Source of the DNA: Selenomonas ruminantium subsp. ruminantium ATCC 12561
GTDB taxonomy: Bacteria; Bacillota; Negativicutes; Selenomonadales; Selenomonadaceae
Direction of reading: 5' to 3'
Length of the DNA stretch: 58,802 bases
NCBI RefSeq assembly: GCF_000424065.1
Contig: NZ_AUJE01000026.1
Coordinates: 1 to 58,802, forward strand
This document shows positions 17,730 through 26,404 of this stretch, piece after piece. The notes beneath the pieces are model-generated. The model saw only the letters and a list, made by a program, of their open reading frames with translations. It had not been told where the DNA came from and did not search any database. Position 1 is the stretch's first letter, and each line of letters starts with the position of its first letter. The translations under genes and the position numbers were made by a program.

Positions 17730-18498
17730 AAATAAGGATAAACTCTATGCCTGGGGCATTTCGGCGGCTGTGCATATTTTTCTGTTTGTGGTCGTGGCAT
17801 TGACCGGTCTGTTTGCACAGGTATCTGCTGAACCGGAAAAGGTGCTGGATGTAGCGCTATATGATGTCGAACAGGCAGAAGCGGGCGGAGCAAGCGCAGG
17901 TGATACCAGCGATGCCGGGGCAGAAGCTGCGGTCGAAGAGGTGTCTTATTCAGCCAGTACTGCGGCACCGGAGATTTCGGAAAACTATACGCGTCAGCCC
18001 GAAACGCAGCAAATTTACAAGGAGTCAAAACAGCGGGATAACGCAGAGAAAGGCGAAAATGCTGCGGTTCGTACTACAACTGGCGGCAACGGTCAGGGCA
18101 GTTCAGCGACTGGAGAAGGTGTCGCTAATAGCGGTAACGGCGGAGAAAAAGGCAATGGCCAAGGCGGAGAAGGAGGTTCGGGTCAAGGCAGCGGCGCTAG
18201 GGATAGTACTGCTGCCCAGCGCCCCAAGACGCCGCCCCGTCTGCTCGCAGGAGCAAATCCGGCCTATCCGGAGGATTTGCGTCGTCAGGGCATAGAGGGT
18301 GCCGTGCGGGTTCGTGTCGTTGTGGGCAAAGACGGCAGCGTGGAAACCGCAAATGTGGCGGCGTCCTCCGGTTATCCTTCGATGGATGATGCGGCAGTAG
18401 CGGCCGCTTATCGCTATCGTTTTTCTCCAGCGCTCAATGTGTATGAAGAACCGGTAAGATGCGCAGTGAGTCAGACTGTGCAATTTCGGCTGCAATAA
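17719..18498 (+). CDS. tonB: TonB-family energy transducer
   Basis: About 259 aa: a membrane anchor ('GISAAVHIFLFVVVALTGLFA'), a periplasmic linker that is unusually Gly/Ser/Glu-rich rather than the usual Pro-Lys repeats, and a C-terminal TonB domain ('NPAYPEDLRRQGIEGAVRVRVVVGKDGSV...', 'ASSGYPSMDDAA'). The start is ATG 17719 or 17722, inside the last codons of exbD; the longer open frame from 17647 is read within exbD and lacks a membrane-compatible N-terminus. It is the last gene of the operon. Confidence 0.92.
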   Translation: MMNENKDKLYAWGISAAVHIFLFVVVALTGLFAQVSAEPEKVLDVALYDVEQAEAGGASAGDTSDAGAEAAVEEVSYSASTAAPEISENYTRQPETQQIYKESKQRDNAEKGENAAVRTTTGGNGQGSSATGEGVANSGNGGEKGNGQGGEGGSGQGSGARDSTAAQRPKTPPRLLAGANPAYPEDLRRQGIEGAVRVRVVVGKDGSVETANVAASSGYPSMDDAAVAAAYRYRFSPALNVYEEPVRCAVSQTVQFRLQ

Positions 18499-18513
18499 AA
18501 TATTGGCCAAGTT

Positions 18514-18550
18514 GAACAGCATGGAGTCATTTCCATGCTGTTCTTGTATT
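18514..18550 (+). terminator. terminator after tonB
   Basis: Perfect 12-bp stem GAACAGCATGGA (18514-18525) / TCCATGCTGTTC (18532-18543), followed by TTGTATT, a weak U-tract. Confidence 0.65.
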
Positions 18551-18577
18551 TGCAGGGGAACATATTTATGGTAGAAT
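18550..18577 (+). promoter_or_regulatory. promoter of 23S rRNA methyltransferase gene
   Basis: TTGCAG (18550-18555), 16-nt spacer ending TATGG, -10 TAGAAT (18572-18577). The extended -10 form TGG-TAnAAT recurs before prfC, rimO and rbgA in this window. Confidence 0.55.
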
Positions 18578-18622
18578 AGTAAATATTTGTTCTGTGTTTT
18601 ATAGGTAAGGAAGGAAATAAAA

Positions 18623-19996
18623 GTGAGCAAAAAAGTTCCCGTCGAAAAAGGAAAAGCTTATGAAATCGTAATCAACACGCTGGGTACCAGCGGTGAAGGC
18701 GTAGGCCGCTATGAAGAGTTTACGGTTTTCGTGCCCTACGCCCTGCCGGGGGAAACGGTGGAAGCTGTTATTGATGAGGTCAAAAAGACCTATGCCAAGG
18801 GGCATGTCAAAAAAATCATCAAGCAAAGTGCGGACCGAGTGGAGCCGATTTGCGGCATTTATGATAAATGCGGCGGCTGTCAGCTGCAGCACCTTGACTA
18901 TATGGCTCAGCTGAACGCCAAGCGTCAGCAGGTTATCGACGCGGTGACTCGTATCGGCAAACAGCCGGATTTGCATGTTGAACCCACCATCGGAGCGGCT
19001 ACGCCGTGGAACTACCGCAATAAGATGCAGTTCCCCATCGGCCGTGACAAGGGCAAGACCATTATCGGCTGCTTTGCGCAAGGGAGCCATGCCATCATTG
19101 ACACAACGGACTGCCATATTCAAAAAGAGGGCAACAACGAAGTCGTCAATGCTGTGCGGGAAATCGTCACCAAGCTGAATATTCCCGTCTATAATGAGGA
19201 CAAACATACCGGCGTACTGCGTCATGTGGTAGGACGTGTGGGCAAGAATGGTGACATCATGGTGGTTATCGTCACGGCCACCAAGACCATGCCCAAGGAA
19301 AAAGAATTTGTCAAAATGTTGCGGGCAAGACTGCCCAAGGTGGTCAGCGTCCATCAGAATATCCAGACCTACCATAACAACGTCATTATGGGCCGCGATA
19401 CGAAACTCCTTTGGGGCCGCCCGACCATTCAGGACAGCATTGGCCGCCTGAACTTCCATATCTCGCCGCGCTCTTTCTTCCAGGTCAACACAAGTCAGGC
19501 AGAAGTTCTTTACAACAAGGCGCTGGAATATGCGAACCTGAGCGGTCAGGAAACGGTTATTGATGCTTATTGCGGTACGGGTACGATTACCCTGTTCCTC
19601 GCGCAGAAAGCGCATAGCGTTATCGGCATCGAAATCGTGAAGCCGGCGATTCTTGACGCGCAGAAAAATGCCCGCGATAACAACGTGCGCAATGCTGAAT
19701 TTATCGTGGGTGATGCTACCAAGGTTATGCCGCGTCTCTACAAGCAGGGCGTCCGGGCAGATGTAGTGGTCGTAGACCCACCGCGTGCAGGCTGTACGCC
19801 GACGGTTCTCGAAACCTTTGCCAATATGCAGCCGGAACGCATTGTCTACGTTTCCTGCAACCCCGCTAGTCTCGCCCGCGATATCGCCATCCTTGACGAA
19901 CTGGGATATAAAGCGGTGAAAGTACAGCCTGTGGATATGTTCCCGTGTACTTCGCATGTGGAGAGCGTGGCGTTGCTACAACGGAAAGAATCCTGA
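18623..19996 (+). CDS. 23S rRNA (uracil-5)-methyltransferase, RlmD/RlmCD family
   Basis: SAM-dependent RNA methyltransferase (457 aa) with an N-terminal TRAM RNA-binding domain ('NTLGTSGEGVGRYEEFTVFVPYALPGE'), four cysteines for a 4Fe-4S cluster ('CGIYDKCGGCQLQHL', plus C in 'TTDCHIQ'), SAM motif 'DAYCGTGTITLFLA', and the catalytic region 'VVDPPRAGC' with 'VYVSCNPASLARD'. It starts at GTG 18623 behind AAGGAAGGA. Which uridine (U747, U1939 or both) is methylated cannot be decided here. Confidence 0.93.
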   Translation: MSKKVPVEKGKAYEIVINTLGTSGEGVGRYEEFTVFVPYALPGETVEAVIDEVKKTYAKGHVKKIIKQSADRVEPICGIYDKCGGCQLQHLDYMAQLNAKRQQVIDAVTRIGKQPDLHVEPTIGAATPWNYRNKMQFPIGRDKGKTIIGCFAQGSHAIIDTTDCHIQKEGNNEVVNAVREIVTKLNIPVYNEDKHTGVLRHVVGRVGKNGDIMVVIVTATKTMPKEKEFVKMLRARLPKVVSVHQNIQTYHNNVIMGRDTKLLWGRPTIQDSIGRLNFHISPRSFFQVNTSQAEVLYNKALEYANLSGQETVIDAYCGTGTITLFLAQKAHSVIGIEIVKPAILDAQKNARDNNVRNAEFIVGDATKVMPRLYKQGVRADVVVVDPPRAGCTPTVLETFANMQPERIVYVSCNPASLARDIAILDELGYKAVKVQPVDMFPCTSHVESVALLQRKES

Positions 19997-20140
19997 AACG
20001 CTTTGATTTTGCTTGCTTCTGGCCATGTTGTAACGACTGAGAAGGAAAATGCCAGAAATAGGTAATATGTATCTTTGTTTAATGTAAACGTACATATGAT
20101 ACTAAAAACAGGGGATAAGACTGCTTTTTTGCAATAAATG

Positions 20141-20169
20141 TTGACACACCTTCTAGAATGTATTATATT
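20141..20169 (+). promoter_or_regulatory. promoter of cyclase gene
   Basis: Near-consensus TTGACA (20141-20146), 17-nt spacer, TATATT (20164-20169). Confidence 0.8.
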
Positions 20170-20210
20170 ACCTATTGTATAGATATGTAATAGTTGTGGG
20201 GGTGCATTCT

Positions 20211-20978
20211 ATGAGTCATCAGTTATGGAATCTTATCAATGAGCTGCAGTCGGAGAAATATGAATGGGTAGATTTAAGCCATTCCGTAAACAATGACAGC
20301 CCTTACTGGGCGGGTATACCTGAGGGGGCGGTGGAGCTATCCAAGACTGTATTTGACTGGGGCAATCCTATGCTTGAATGCCTGATTCAAACATTCAAGT
20401 TTCCTGGGCAGTTTGGCACGCATATTGATTTTCCTGGTCATTTTGTCAAAGATGCGCCTCTGTCGGAAAAATTTGGTGTCAGGCATATGCTTTACCCATT
20501 GGTCGTAATAGATATTCGCGATAAGGTGCGTGAGGACGTGCATTACGCTGTTACGGTGGAGGATATCAAGGCTTTTGAAGCAAAATATGGAGATATCCCG
20601 GATGGAGCTTTTGTTGCGCTTAATGCTGGTTGGGCAAAGAATTGGCCGGACATGGATAAATTGTCGGGGATAGATGAAGATGGCAATGAAAATGCTCCCG
20701 GCTGGTCACTGGAAGCATTGAAGTATATCTACGAGGTGCGCAATGCGGCAGCTAATGGCCATGAAACCTTGGATACGGATGCCAGTGCTGTAGCTGCTGC
20801 TTCCGGTGATCTGGCTTGCGAACGCTATGTGCTCAGCAAGGGAAAGCTGCAGATTGAAGTATTGAATAATCTGGATAGAGTAGCACCGGTGGGAGCATTG
20901 CTGTTCGCTGCCTGGCCTAATATTGAACAGGCTACGGGATTGCCGGTTCGTGTGTTGGCAATTACGCAAAAAAAATAA
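20211..20978 (+). CDS. cyclase family protein (kynurenine formamidase-like metal hydrolase)
   Basis: A 255-aa protein of the family that includes kynurenine formamidase and polyketide 'cyclases'. The metal-binding motif is intact: 'QFGTHIDFPGHF' gives H71, D73 and H77, with 'WVDLSHSVNNDSPYW' upstream, 'FVALNAGWAKNW' and 'LPVRVLAI' downstream. The start at ATG 20211 follows GGGGGTG; an upstream in-frame ATG at 20175 lies within the promoter's predicted start region and has no ribosome site. It is a single-gene unit between its own promoter and terminator. The substrate is unknown. Confidence 0.85.
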   Translation: MSHQLWNLINELQSEKYEWVDLSHSVNNDSPYWAGIPEGAVELSKTVFDWGNPMLECLIQTFKFPGQFGTHIDFPGHFVKDAPLSEKFGVRHMLYPLVVIDIRDKVREDVHYAVTVEDIKAFEAKYGDIPDGAFVALNAGWAKNWPDMDKLSGIDEDGNENAPGWSLEALKYIYEVRNAAANGHETLDTDASAVAAASGDLACERYVLSKGKLQIEVLNNLDRVAPVGALLFAAWPNIEQATGLPVRVLAITQKK

Positions 20979-21002
20979 TTGGATGAAAGAGAAAAGGCTG
21001 TG

Positions 21003-21052
21003 AAAAAGACAAGAGTGAGCTGCACATAAATGCAGCTACCTTGTCTTTTTTT
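21003..21052 (+). terminator. Rho-independent terminator after cyclase gene
   Basis: AAAAAGACAAG (21003-21013) pairs with CTTGTCTTTTT, enclosing a second hairpin CTGCA/TGCAG, with a T-rich tail to 21052. Confidence 0.85.
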
Positions 21053-21318
21053 GCAGCAAATAGTGATACTCTTTTGTTCATCCTCGGAGAGATTGTCAAG
21101 GAGCATGAAGAATGCGGTTTAATAACATTGTTTCGAGGAATTATAGAAAAATATGTAAGGTAGCGGTATAATTGTCAGTAACGAATAACGGCAGTGCAAA
21201 GGCGGATGGCTGTGGTTGATTTGCCTGCGATTACTAAAGGTCGCAAGCGGTACAGGCATAAATCGGTAAAACAAGCAGCTTTGCTGCATAAAGGTTGACA
21301 ATAATCAAGGAGACGGAT
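21053..21318 (+). other. gene-free leader of the UvrD-type helicase gene
   Basis: No coding frame is supported. A TATAAT at 21167-21172 could be a -10 but has no convincing -35. A small hairpin AGCAGC-TTT-GCTGC lies near 21280, about 35 nt before the helicase start. Confidence 0.4.
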
Positions 21319-23490
21319 ATGGAGGAGAATGAGTTTGAGCTTTTAGCAGGGCTTAATAAGGCGCAGCTGGAGGCTGTTACAGAGACGGAAGGTTATGTGC
21401 GGGTACTGGCCGGGGCTGGTTCCGGCAAGACAAGAGCACTGAGCCATAGATTTGCCTATTTGGTAAATGAAATCGGCATTATGCCGGGAAATATCCTGTG
21501 CGTAACCTTTACCAATAAATCGGCTACAGAGATGCGGAAACGGATTCATCTGCTTACAGGGGATAATGACACAGGCTATATCAATACGTTTCATGGATTC
21601 TGCGTGTCCGTACTGCAGGAAGACAGTTATGCCGTACAATACCCCAAGAGTTTCCTGGTGCTGGATAACAGCGATATTGATGCCATGCTGAAGATTATCT
21701 ACGAGGAGAGAAAGCTTTCCCTGCGGGATATGACCTTTGCTAAGGCGAGGGATATGATTGAGATACGAAAGATTTTCACCGAGCCGGAATACTATCAGGA
21801 TATGATTGCCATGTCGCAGGAGGCCATCAAGGAAAAGTATGAAAGGGCTGTGGAGCCGAAGGACATTATCTTCTATGGTTATTTGTATCAGGAGAAGAAG
21901 TGCTTTGGCCTTGATTACAATGACCTCATCAAGTTTACCTTATATATCTTTGAGCAGAAGGAAGAATTGCGGCTGAAATGGCAGCAGCGTCTGGAATACA
22001 TCATGATTGATGAATTTCAGGATATTGATGAGCTGCAGTACCGTTTGATGAAGATTTTGTGCGGCTATCATAAGAATCTCTTTGTCGTAGGTGACCCCGA
22101 CCAGACCATTTATACGTGGCGTGGGGCTAATATCCGTTATTTACAGAACTTTGACCAGGAATTCAAGCCATGCAAGACCATTTACATGATGGAAAACTAT
22201 CGCTCTACGCCGGAAATTCTGGCTGTGGCCAATGACCTGATTGCTCATAACCGATATCGGATAGAGAAAAAATTGGTGCCAACATTGCCAAATGGTGAAT
22301 CTGTCCTGTGTTCCAGCAATGAATCGCCGGAAAAAGAAGCCCAATGGATTGCGCAGGAGATTGAAAAGCTGCATGAAAAGGATGTGCCTTACCGAAATAT
22401 CGCAGTTTTATATCGGGCGCATTATTTGACCCGTTCTATCGAAGAAGTATTCATGAAGGAGGAACTTCCGTATACGCTTTACAGCGGGATACATTTCTTT
22501 GACCGGAAGGAAATCAAGGATGCCCTGTCCTACTTGCGCATGATTGCCTATCGGGATGACCTGTCTTTCCAGCGGATAGTCAATGTCCCCAAGCGTAACC
22601 TTGGGGAGCGTAGAATGGCATTTCTGCAGGAATATGCCGAGCAGAATAAGTGCAGCCTTTATGATGCCTTAAAAAGCACCCTTGACCATGAATTGATTAA
22701 GGGAACCAAAGCCAATCGGTTTGTGGAGCTTGTAGAGGAATTTTCGGCAACATATAGTGGCAGGCCGGTATCGGAGGTGCTGTCGGCACTATTAGATGCC
22801 AGCGGCTATGAAGAAATGCTGCGCACGGAAGGTAGTCAGGAACGTCTGGATAATCTGGCAGAGCTGAAACAGGCCATCTATGAGTATGAAACTTCCTGCG
22901 GGGAAGAAGCCATGCTGGAGCATTATCTGGCAAGAGTGGCACTTTTAACCAACAGTGATACGGCTGAGCAGGGGGATAAAATAAAGCTGATGACTGTTCA
23001 CGCGGCCAAAGGTTTGGAGTTTCCTTATGTGTTCCTCTGTGGATTGAATGAGGGCATATTCCCCTCCAGAAAAACCAGAACAGAGCAGGCGATGGAAGAA
23101 GAACGGCGGCTGGCCTTTGTGGCTGTTACACGAGCACAGAAAAGGCTCTATTTGTCTGCAGCCTCTGGCCTGAATTTTGATGCGTCTCTAAGATACCCCT
23201 CAAGATTCTTGCTGGAGATTGATGATAAGCTGCTGGAATACGCAAAGCCTGTGGCAGAAAGTGTTCAGAAAGATGCCTGGGATTATATCCGAGGGATGGA
23301 TAAACGAATGGAGCAGGGGCAGACTGCAAAAAAAGCAGTATTTACTAAAGGTGATAAGGTATTGCACCGCATTATGGGTGAAGGTGAAATACTGGATATC
23401 AACACGGATAAAGGTGCTTATGTCATAAAGTTTGAGGATATTGAAACGCCAAGGGAAATTTCGTTTAAGGCGAAGTTGGAAAAGGCGTAG
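21319..23490 (+). CDS. UvrD/PcrA-type SF1A DNA helicase
   Basis: A 723-aa 3'-5' helicase: Walker A 'GAGSGKTRAL' near residue 30, motif Ia 'ILCVTFTNKSATEMRKRI', motif II 'IMIDEFQDIDELQYRL', motif III 'VVGDPDQTIYTWRGA', motif IV 'ENYRSTPEI', motif V 'LMTVHAAKGLEFPYVFL', motif VI 'EERRLAFVAVTRAQKRLYL', and a C-terminal tudor-like tail ('GDKVLHRIMGEGEILDINTDKGAYVIKFE') as in PcrA. ATG 21319 follows AAGGAGACGG; eight further residues upstream lack a ribosome site. Whether this is the main PcrA or a paralogue cannot be told. Confidence 0.93.
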   Translation: MEENEFELLAGLNKAQLEAVTETEGYVRVLAGAGSGKTRALSHRFAYLVNEIGIMPGNILCVTFTNKSATEMRKRIHLLTGDNDTGYINTFHGFCVSVLQEDSYAVQYPKSFLVLDNSDIDAMLKIIYEERKLSLRDMTFAKARDMIEIRKIFTEPEYYQDMIAMSQEAIKEKYERAVEPKDIIFYGYLYQEKKCFGLDYNDLIKFTLYIFEQKEELRLKWQQRLEYIMIDEFQDIDELQYRLMKILCGYHKNLFVVGDPDQTIYTWRGANIRYLQNFDQEFKPCKTIYMMENYRSTPEILAVANDLIAHNRYRIEKKLVPTLPNGESVLCSSNESPEKEAQWIAQEIEKLHEKDVPYRNIAVLYRAHYLTRSIEEVFMKEELPYTLYSGIHFFDRKEIKDALSYLRMIAYRDDLSFQRIVNVPKRNLGERRMAFLQEYAEQNKCSLYDALKSTLDHELIKGTKANRFVELVEEFSATYSGRPVSEVLSALLDASGYEEMLRTEGSQERLDNLAELKQAIYEYETSCGEEAMLEHYLARVALLTNSDTAEQGDKIKLMTVHAAKGLEFPYVFLCGLNEGIFPSRKTRTEQAMEEERRLAFVAVTRAQKRLYLSAASGLNFDASLRYPSRFLLEIDDKLLEYAKPVAESVQKDAWDYIRGMDKRMEQGQTAKKAVFTKGDKVLHRIMGEGEILDINTDKGAYVIKFEDIETPREISFKAKLEKA

Positions 23491-23508
23491 TTTTGGGAGG
23501 AAATGTAA

Positions 23509-24036
23509 ATGAAGAAAATAGCTTTGATGATTTGTGCATTGATGATTATGGGCATAAGCAGTGTATTTGCCAATGGGATGACGGATGGTGTGGATATCAC
23601 AGGCAAAAGATATGATATGAAGGTGGAATATAAGAAGGTGCCGAGGCAGCCTCAACCGGATATGCCTGAGCGAGAAAACTATCTTTACTTGAACCATAAT
23701 ATTCCAATCTGTGGGGTGGATGAAGCAACGGTTTATTATCTGGACTTGACCAGTTGTAATTATTATGTGGAAGATGGTGTTGCCTACGTAAGCTGCATTG
23801 TATATGCGGGTAATGGTGGTGCAGATGCCTATGGAAATCCTGCTAAGATTGCAAAATCGACGTATCGGTTCAGTACGTTTAAAAATGTTGGCCAGAGAAA
23901 TATCCGCTTGTTGAGTTGCGTGAATAAAAATGGCGAAAATGTGACGGCATATGAGTATAAGTGGGATAATGGTTTCCTGTATTCAATATTCTGGAAGGCT
24001 GCGGATAAAGTAGGAATCAGCCAATATTTAGACTGA
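23509..24036 (+). CDS. secreted protein of unknown function
   Basis: 175 aa with a clear Sec signal peptide ('KKIALMICALMIMGISSVFANG', cleavage near residue 21). The mature part contains 'ATVYYLDLTSCNYYVEDGVAYVSCIVYAGNGGADAYGNPA', a small beta-rich pattern that resembles exported Negativicutes proteins of unknown role. No known motif recognised. Ribosome site GGGAGG is good. It follows the helicase gene after 18 nt and may be read with it. Confidence 0.7.
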   Translation: MKKIALMICALMIMGISSVFANGMTDGVDITGKRYDMKVEYKKVPRQPQPDMPERENYLYLNHNIPICGVDEATVYYLDLTSCNYYVEDGVAYVSCIVYAGNGGADAYGNPAKIAKSTYRFSTFKNVGQRNIRLLSCVNKNGENVTAYEYKWDNGFLYSIFWKAADKVGISQYLD

Positions 24037-24054
24037 TGCTAGAGGTGAACGAAA

Positions 24055-24315
24055 ATGGACTTGGCTGGAATTTTCGGAGAAGCGGAAAAATATGTAAAAG
24101 AGTTCCATGCCTGGAGTGCCACTGTTATGGATATCACCATTCAAATCTCAGCGGTAAATGGCAGATTTACACTGGACTTCATGCAGAAGTTTCAAAGCCC
24201 TGTTTATCTAAATGCATTTTTGCAGGAACTGGCAGATAACGGCATAGTTTATGAACTGCAGGATAAACAGATAAGGTCATTGCCTGCAATCAGAGCGCCG
24301 TGGCAGGGCTTATAG
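24055..24315 (+). CDS. small protein of unknown function
   Basis: 86 aa, starting at ATG 24055 behind GAGGTGAACG, 18 nt after the secreted protein gene. The sequence alternates helix and strand ('FGEAEKYVKEFHAW', 'VNGRFTLDFMQKFQSPVYLNAFLQELADNGIVYEL') without signal peptide or cysteines. No family recognised. Good ribosome site and spacing make it a likely real gene. Confidence 0.55.
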   Translation: MDLAGIFGEAEKYVKEFHAWSATVMDITIQISAVNGRFTLDFMQKFQSPVYLNAFLQELADNGIVYELQDKQIRSLPAIRAPWQGL

Positions 24316-24728
24316 GAATTCTGATGCAGCTATATATGAGATGGAATTCGTATGCCCGTAAGCTGAAGATGTCCGTGATTAAGTGCTAGGTCGGTAGAGA
24401 AAAATGGGTAAAAGCGATATAAATGAAATAAAGATATTTTTTCCGCAGCACTGTTGTTCGTGCCAATTTTCTTGTCTTCCGTTCTTATTTTATGGTAAAA
24501 TGGGTGTTATGCGAGTGCGTAGAGGCTGCCAATAGATATAAGTACGCTCTGTGGCATTGCCCCAGAGGGAAACCGCAAGATGCTTCGCAGCTAGTCGTAG
24601 CAAGGCTTTACGTTGCTCGTACACGAAACAACCATCTTTTTCGTATTTTGAACCTTTTAGGAATTTCAAAAGGGAAAAGTGGGATTGCGTCAATATTAAA
24701 CGAATTATACGACATTGGAGGATTTATT
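24316..24728 (+). other. gene-free leader region of prfC
   Basis: About 150 nt with no supported feature are followed by the prfC promoter (24459-24522) and a 220-nt untranslated leader. An open frame fused to prfC runs through the leader, but it begins inside the promoter -10 region and has no ribosome site. Confidence 0.5.
24459..24522 (+). promoter_or_regulatory. prfC promoter, copy of the rimO promoter
   Basis: TTGTCT (24472-24477), 18-nt spacer, extended -10 TGG-TAAAAT (24496-24501). The 64-nt block matches 47738-47801 upstream of rimO at 56 of 64 positions, without gaps. Confidence 0.7.
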
Positions 24729-26354
24729 TTGTCAGCTTTAAGCGCAGAACTTGATAAAGAAATTGAAAAGCGTCGTACCTTTGCCATCATCTCGCACCCG
24801 GATGCAGGTAAGACGACGTTGACGGAAAAACTTTTGCTCTACGGTGGTGCCATTCATCTGGCTGGTTCCATCAAATCCCGCAAGACGCAGCGTCATGCGG
24901 TGTCCGACTGGATGGAAATTGAAAAACAGCGTGGTATCTCGGTAACGTCTTCGGTATTGCAGTTTGACTATGATGGCTGCCGTATCAACATTCTCGACAC
25001 GCCGGGCCATCAGGACTTCAGTGAAGATACCTATCGCACCTTGATGGCTGTGGACAGCGCTGTCATGGTTATCGACGTAGCCAAGGGTGTCGAGGCGCAG
25101 ACGAAAAAGCTCTTTAAGGTCTGCAAACAGCGTGGTATTCCTATCTTTACCTTTGTCAACAAGCTTGACCATTTCGGCAAGGCGCCGATTGACCTGATGG
25201 ACGAAATCGAAAACGTGCTGGGCATTCGCTCCTATCCCATGAACTGGCCAATTGGTCAGGACGGGCAGTATATGGGCGTGTATGACCGCCGCAACGACAA
25301 GGTGCTGCTCTTTGCCGCCGACACCACCCACGGTCAGGAAGCCCGCGTAGCCGATGTGTTTGAGCCGGATGACCCGCAGGTTATCGAACGCGTGGGCGAA
25401 GACGTTTGGGAAGCTTTGCAGGAGGACTTGGAACTCTTGAACGAAGCCGGTGAAGAATTTGACATGGCTAAGGTCAATGAAGGGGAATTGACGCCGATGT
25501 TCTTTGGTTCGGCTATGACCAACTTCGGTGTGCAGGACTTCCTGGAAGGCTATATTGAAATGGCCCCTACGCCACAGCCGCGCAAGTCCTCGGATGGTCT
25601 GATTGCCGCTAACGATGAAAAGTTCTCTGGCTTTGTCTTCAAGATTCAGGCGAACATGAATCCGGCACATCGTGACCGTCTGGCCTTTATCCGCATTTGC
25701 TCCGGCAAATTCGAGCGCAATATGGAAGTTTGGCATGAACGCACGGGCAAGATGCTCAAACTGGCCCAGCCCCAGCAGTTCCTGGCGCAGGACAGACAGA
25801 TTATCGACACGGCATATCCCGGCGATATCGTCGGCCTTTTTGACCCGGGCGTGTTCGGTATCGGCGATACGGTCTGCGATGCCAGCCATAAGTTCAAATA
25901 TGCCGATTTCCCGGTATTCCCGCCAGAAAAATTTGCCCGCGTACAGGCCAAGGATACCATGAAACGCAAGCAGTTCGTCAAGGGCATTGAACAGCTGACG
26001 CAGGAAGGTGCGATTCAGCTGTTCCAGCAGGCCGGCGCTGGTACGGAATCCTACATTGTAGGCACTGTCGGCACCCTGCAGTTTGAAGTGCTCGAATACC
26101 GCCTCAAGAACGAGTATAACGTAGATATCGAGATGAATATGCAGCCCTATGAAGTTGCACGCTGGATGGCCTTTGAAGACGGCCATGAAGTAACGCCGGC
26201 AGAGCTTAAAGGCGCTGACCGCGGTATGTTCGTCTACGACCGCCACAATAACCCGGTGCTGCTGGTCAACAACGAATGGGCTTTGGGCTGGATTACCGAC
26301 AACAATCCGGAACTTATTCTCAATCACGTACCTTTTGACAAAAAAGAAGCATAA
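24729..26354 (+). CDS. prfC: peptide chain release factor 3
   Basis: Translational GTPase (541 aa) that recycles RF1/RF2 after termination. G1 is 'ISHPDAGKTTLTEKLL', switch II 'DTPGHQDFSEDTYR', G4 'FVNKLDH', and the RF3 signatures 'KSRKTQRHAVSDWMEIEKQRGISVTSSVLQF' (in part) and 'GTLQFEVLEYRL' are present. It starts at TTG 24729 behind TTGGAGGA. The longer frame from 24492 covers the promoter and leader and is not used. Confidence 0.96.
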   Translation: MSALSAELDKEIEKRRTFAIISHPDAGKTTLTEKLLLYGGAIHLAGSIKSRKTQRHAVSDWMEIEKQRGISVTSSVLQFDYDGCRINILDTPGHQDFSEDTYRTLMAVDSAVMVIDVAKGVEAQTKKLFKVCKQRGIPIFTFVNKLDHFGKAPIDLMDEIENVLGIRSYPMNWPIGQDGQYMGVYDRRNDKVLLFAADTTHGQEARVADVFEPDDPQVIERVGEDVWEALQEDLELLNEAGEEFDMAKVNEGELTPMFFGSAMTNFGVQDFLEGYIEMAPTPQPRKSSDGLIAANDEKFSGFVFKIQANMNPAHRDRLAFIRICSGKFERNMEVWHERTGKMLKLAQPQQFLAQDRQIIDTAYPGDIVGLFDPGVFGIGDTVCDASHKFKYADFPVFPPEKFARVQAKDTMKRKQFVKGIEQLTQEGAIQLFQQAGAGTESYIVGTVGTLQFEVLEYRLKNEYNVDIEMNMQPYEVARWMAFEDGHEVTPAELKGADRGMFVYDRHNNPVLLVNNEWALGWITDNNPELILNHVPFDKKEA

Positions 26355-26355
26355 G

Positions 26356-26402
26356 AAAATGTCATCTGACTGGTTAATTTGACCGGTCAGATGACATTTT
26401 TT
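26356..26402 (+). terminator. terminator after prfC
   Basis: 18-bp imperfect stem AAATGTCATCTGACTGG / CCGGTCAGATGACATTT with T-tail. It faces the convergent DUF4931 gene, whose stop is at 26405, and probably serves both strands. Confidence 0.85.
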
Positions 26403-26404
26403 GC

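Noticed and set aside
18599-19957. Long minus-strand open frame opposite the rRNA methyltransferase gene
   Set aside because: Antisense shadow of a gene with clear catalytic motifs; no start signals.
24492-24728. 79-residue N-terminal extension of prfC
   Set aside because: It starts within the promoter -10 region, has no ribosome site, and RF3 proteins begin at the position of TTG 24729.
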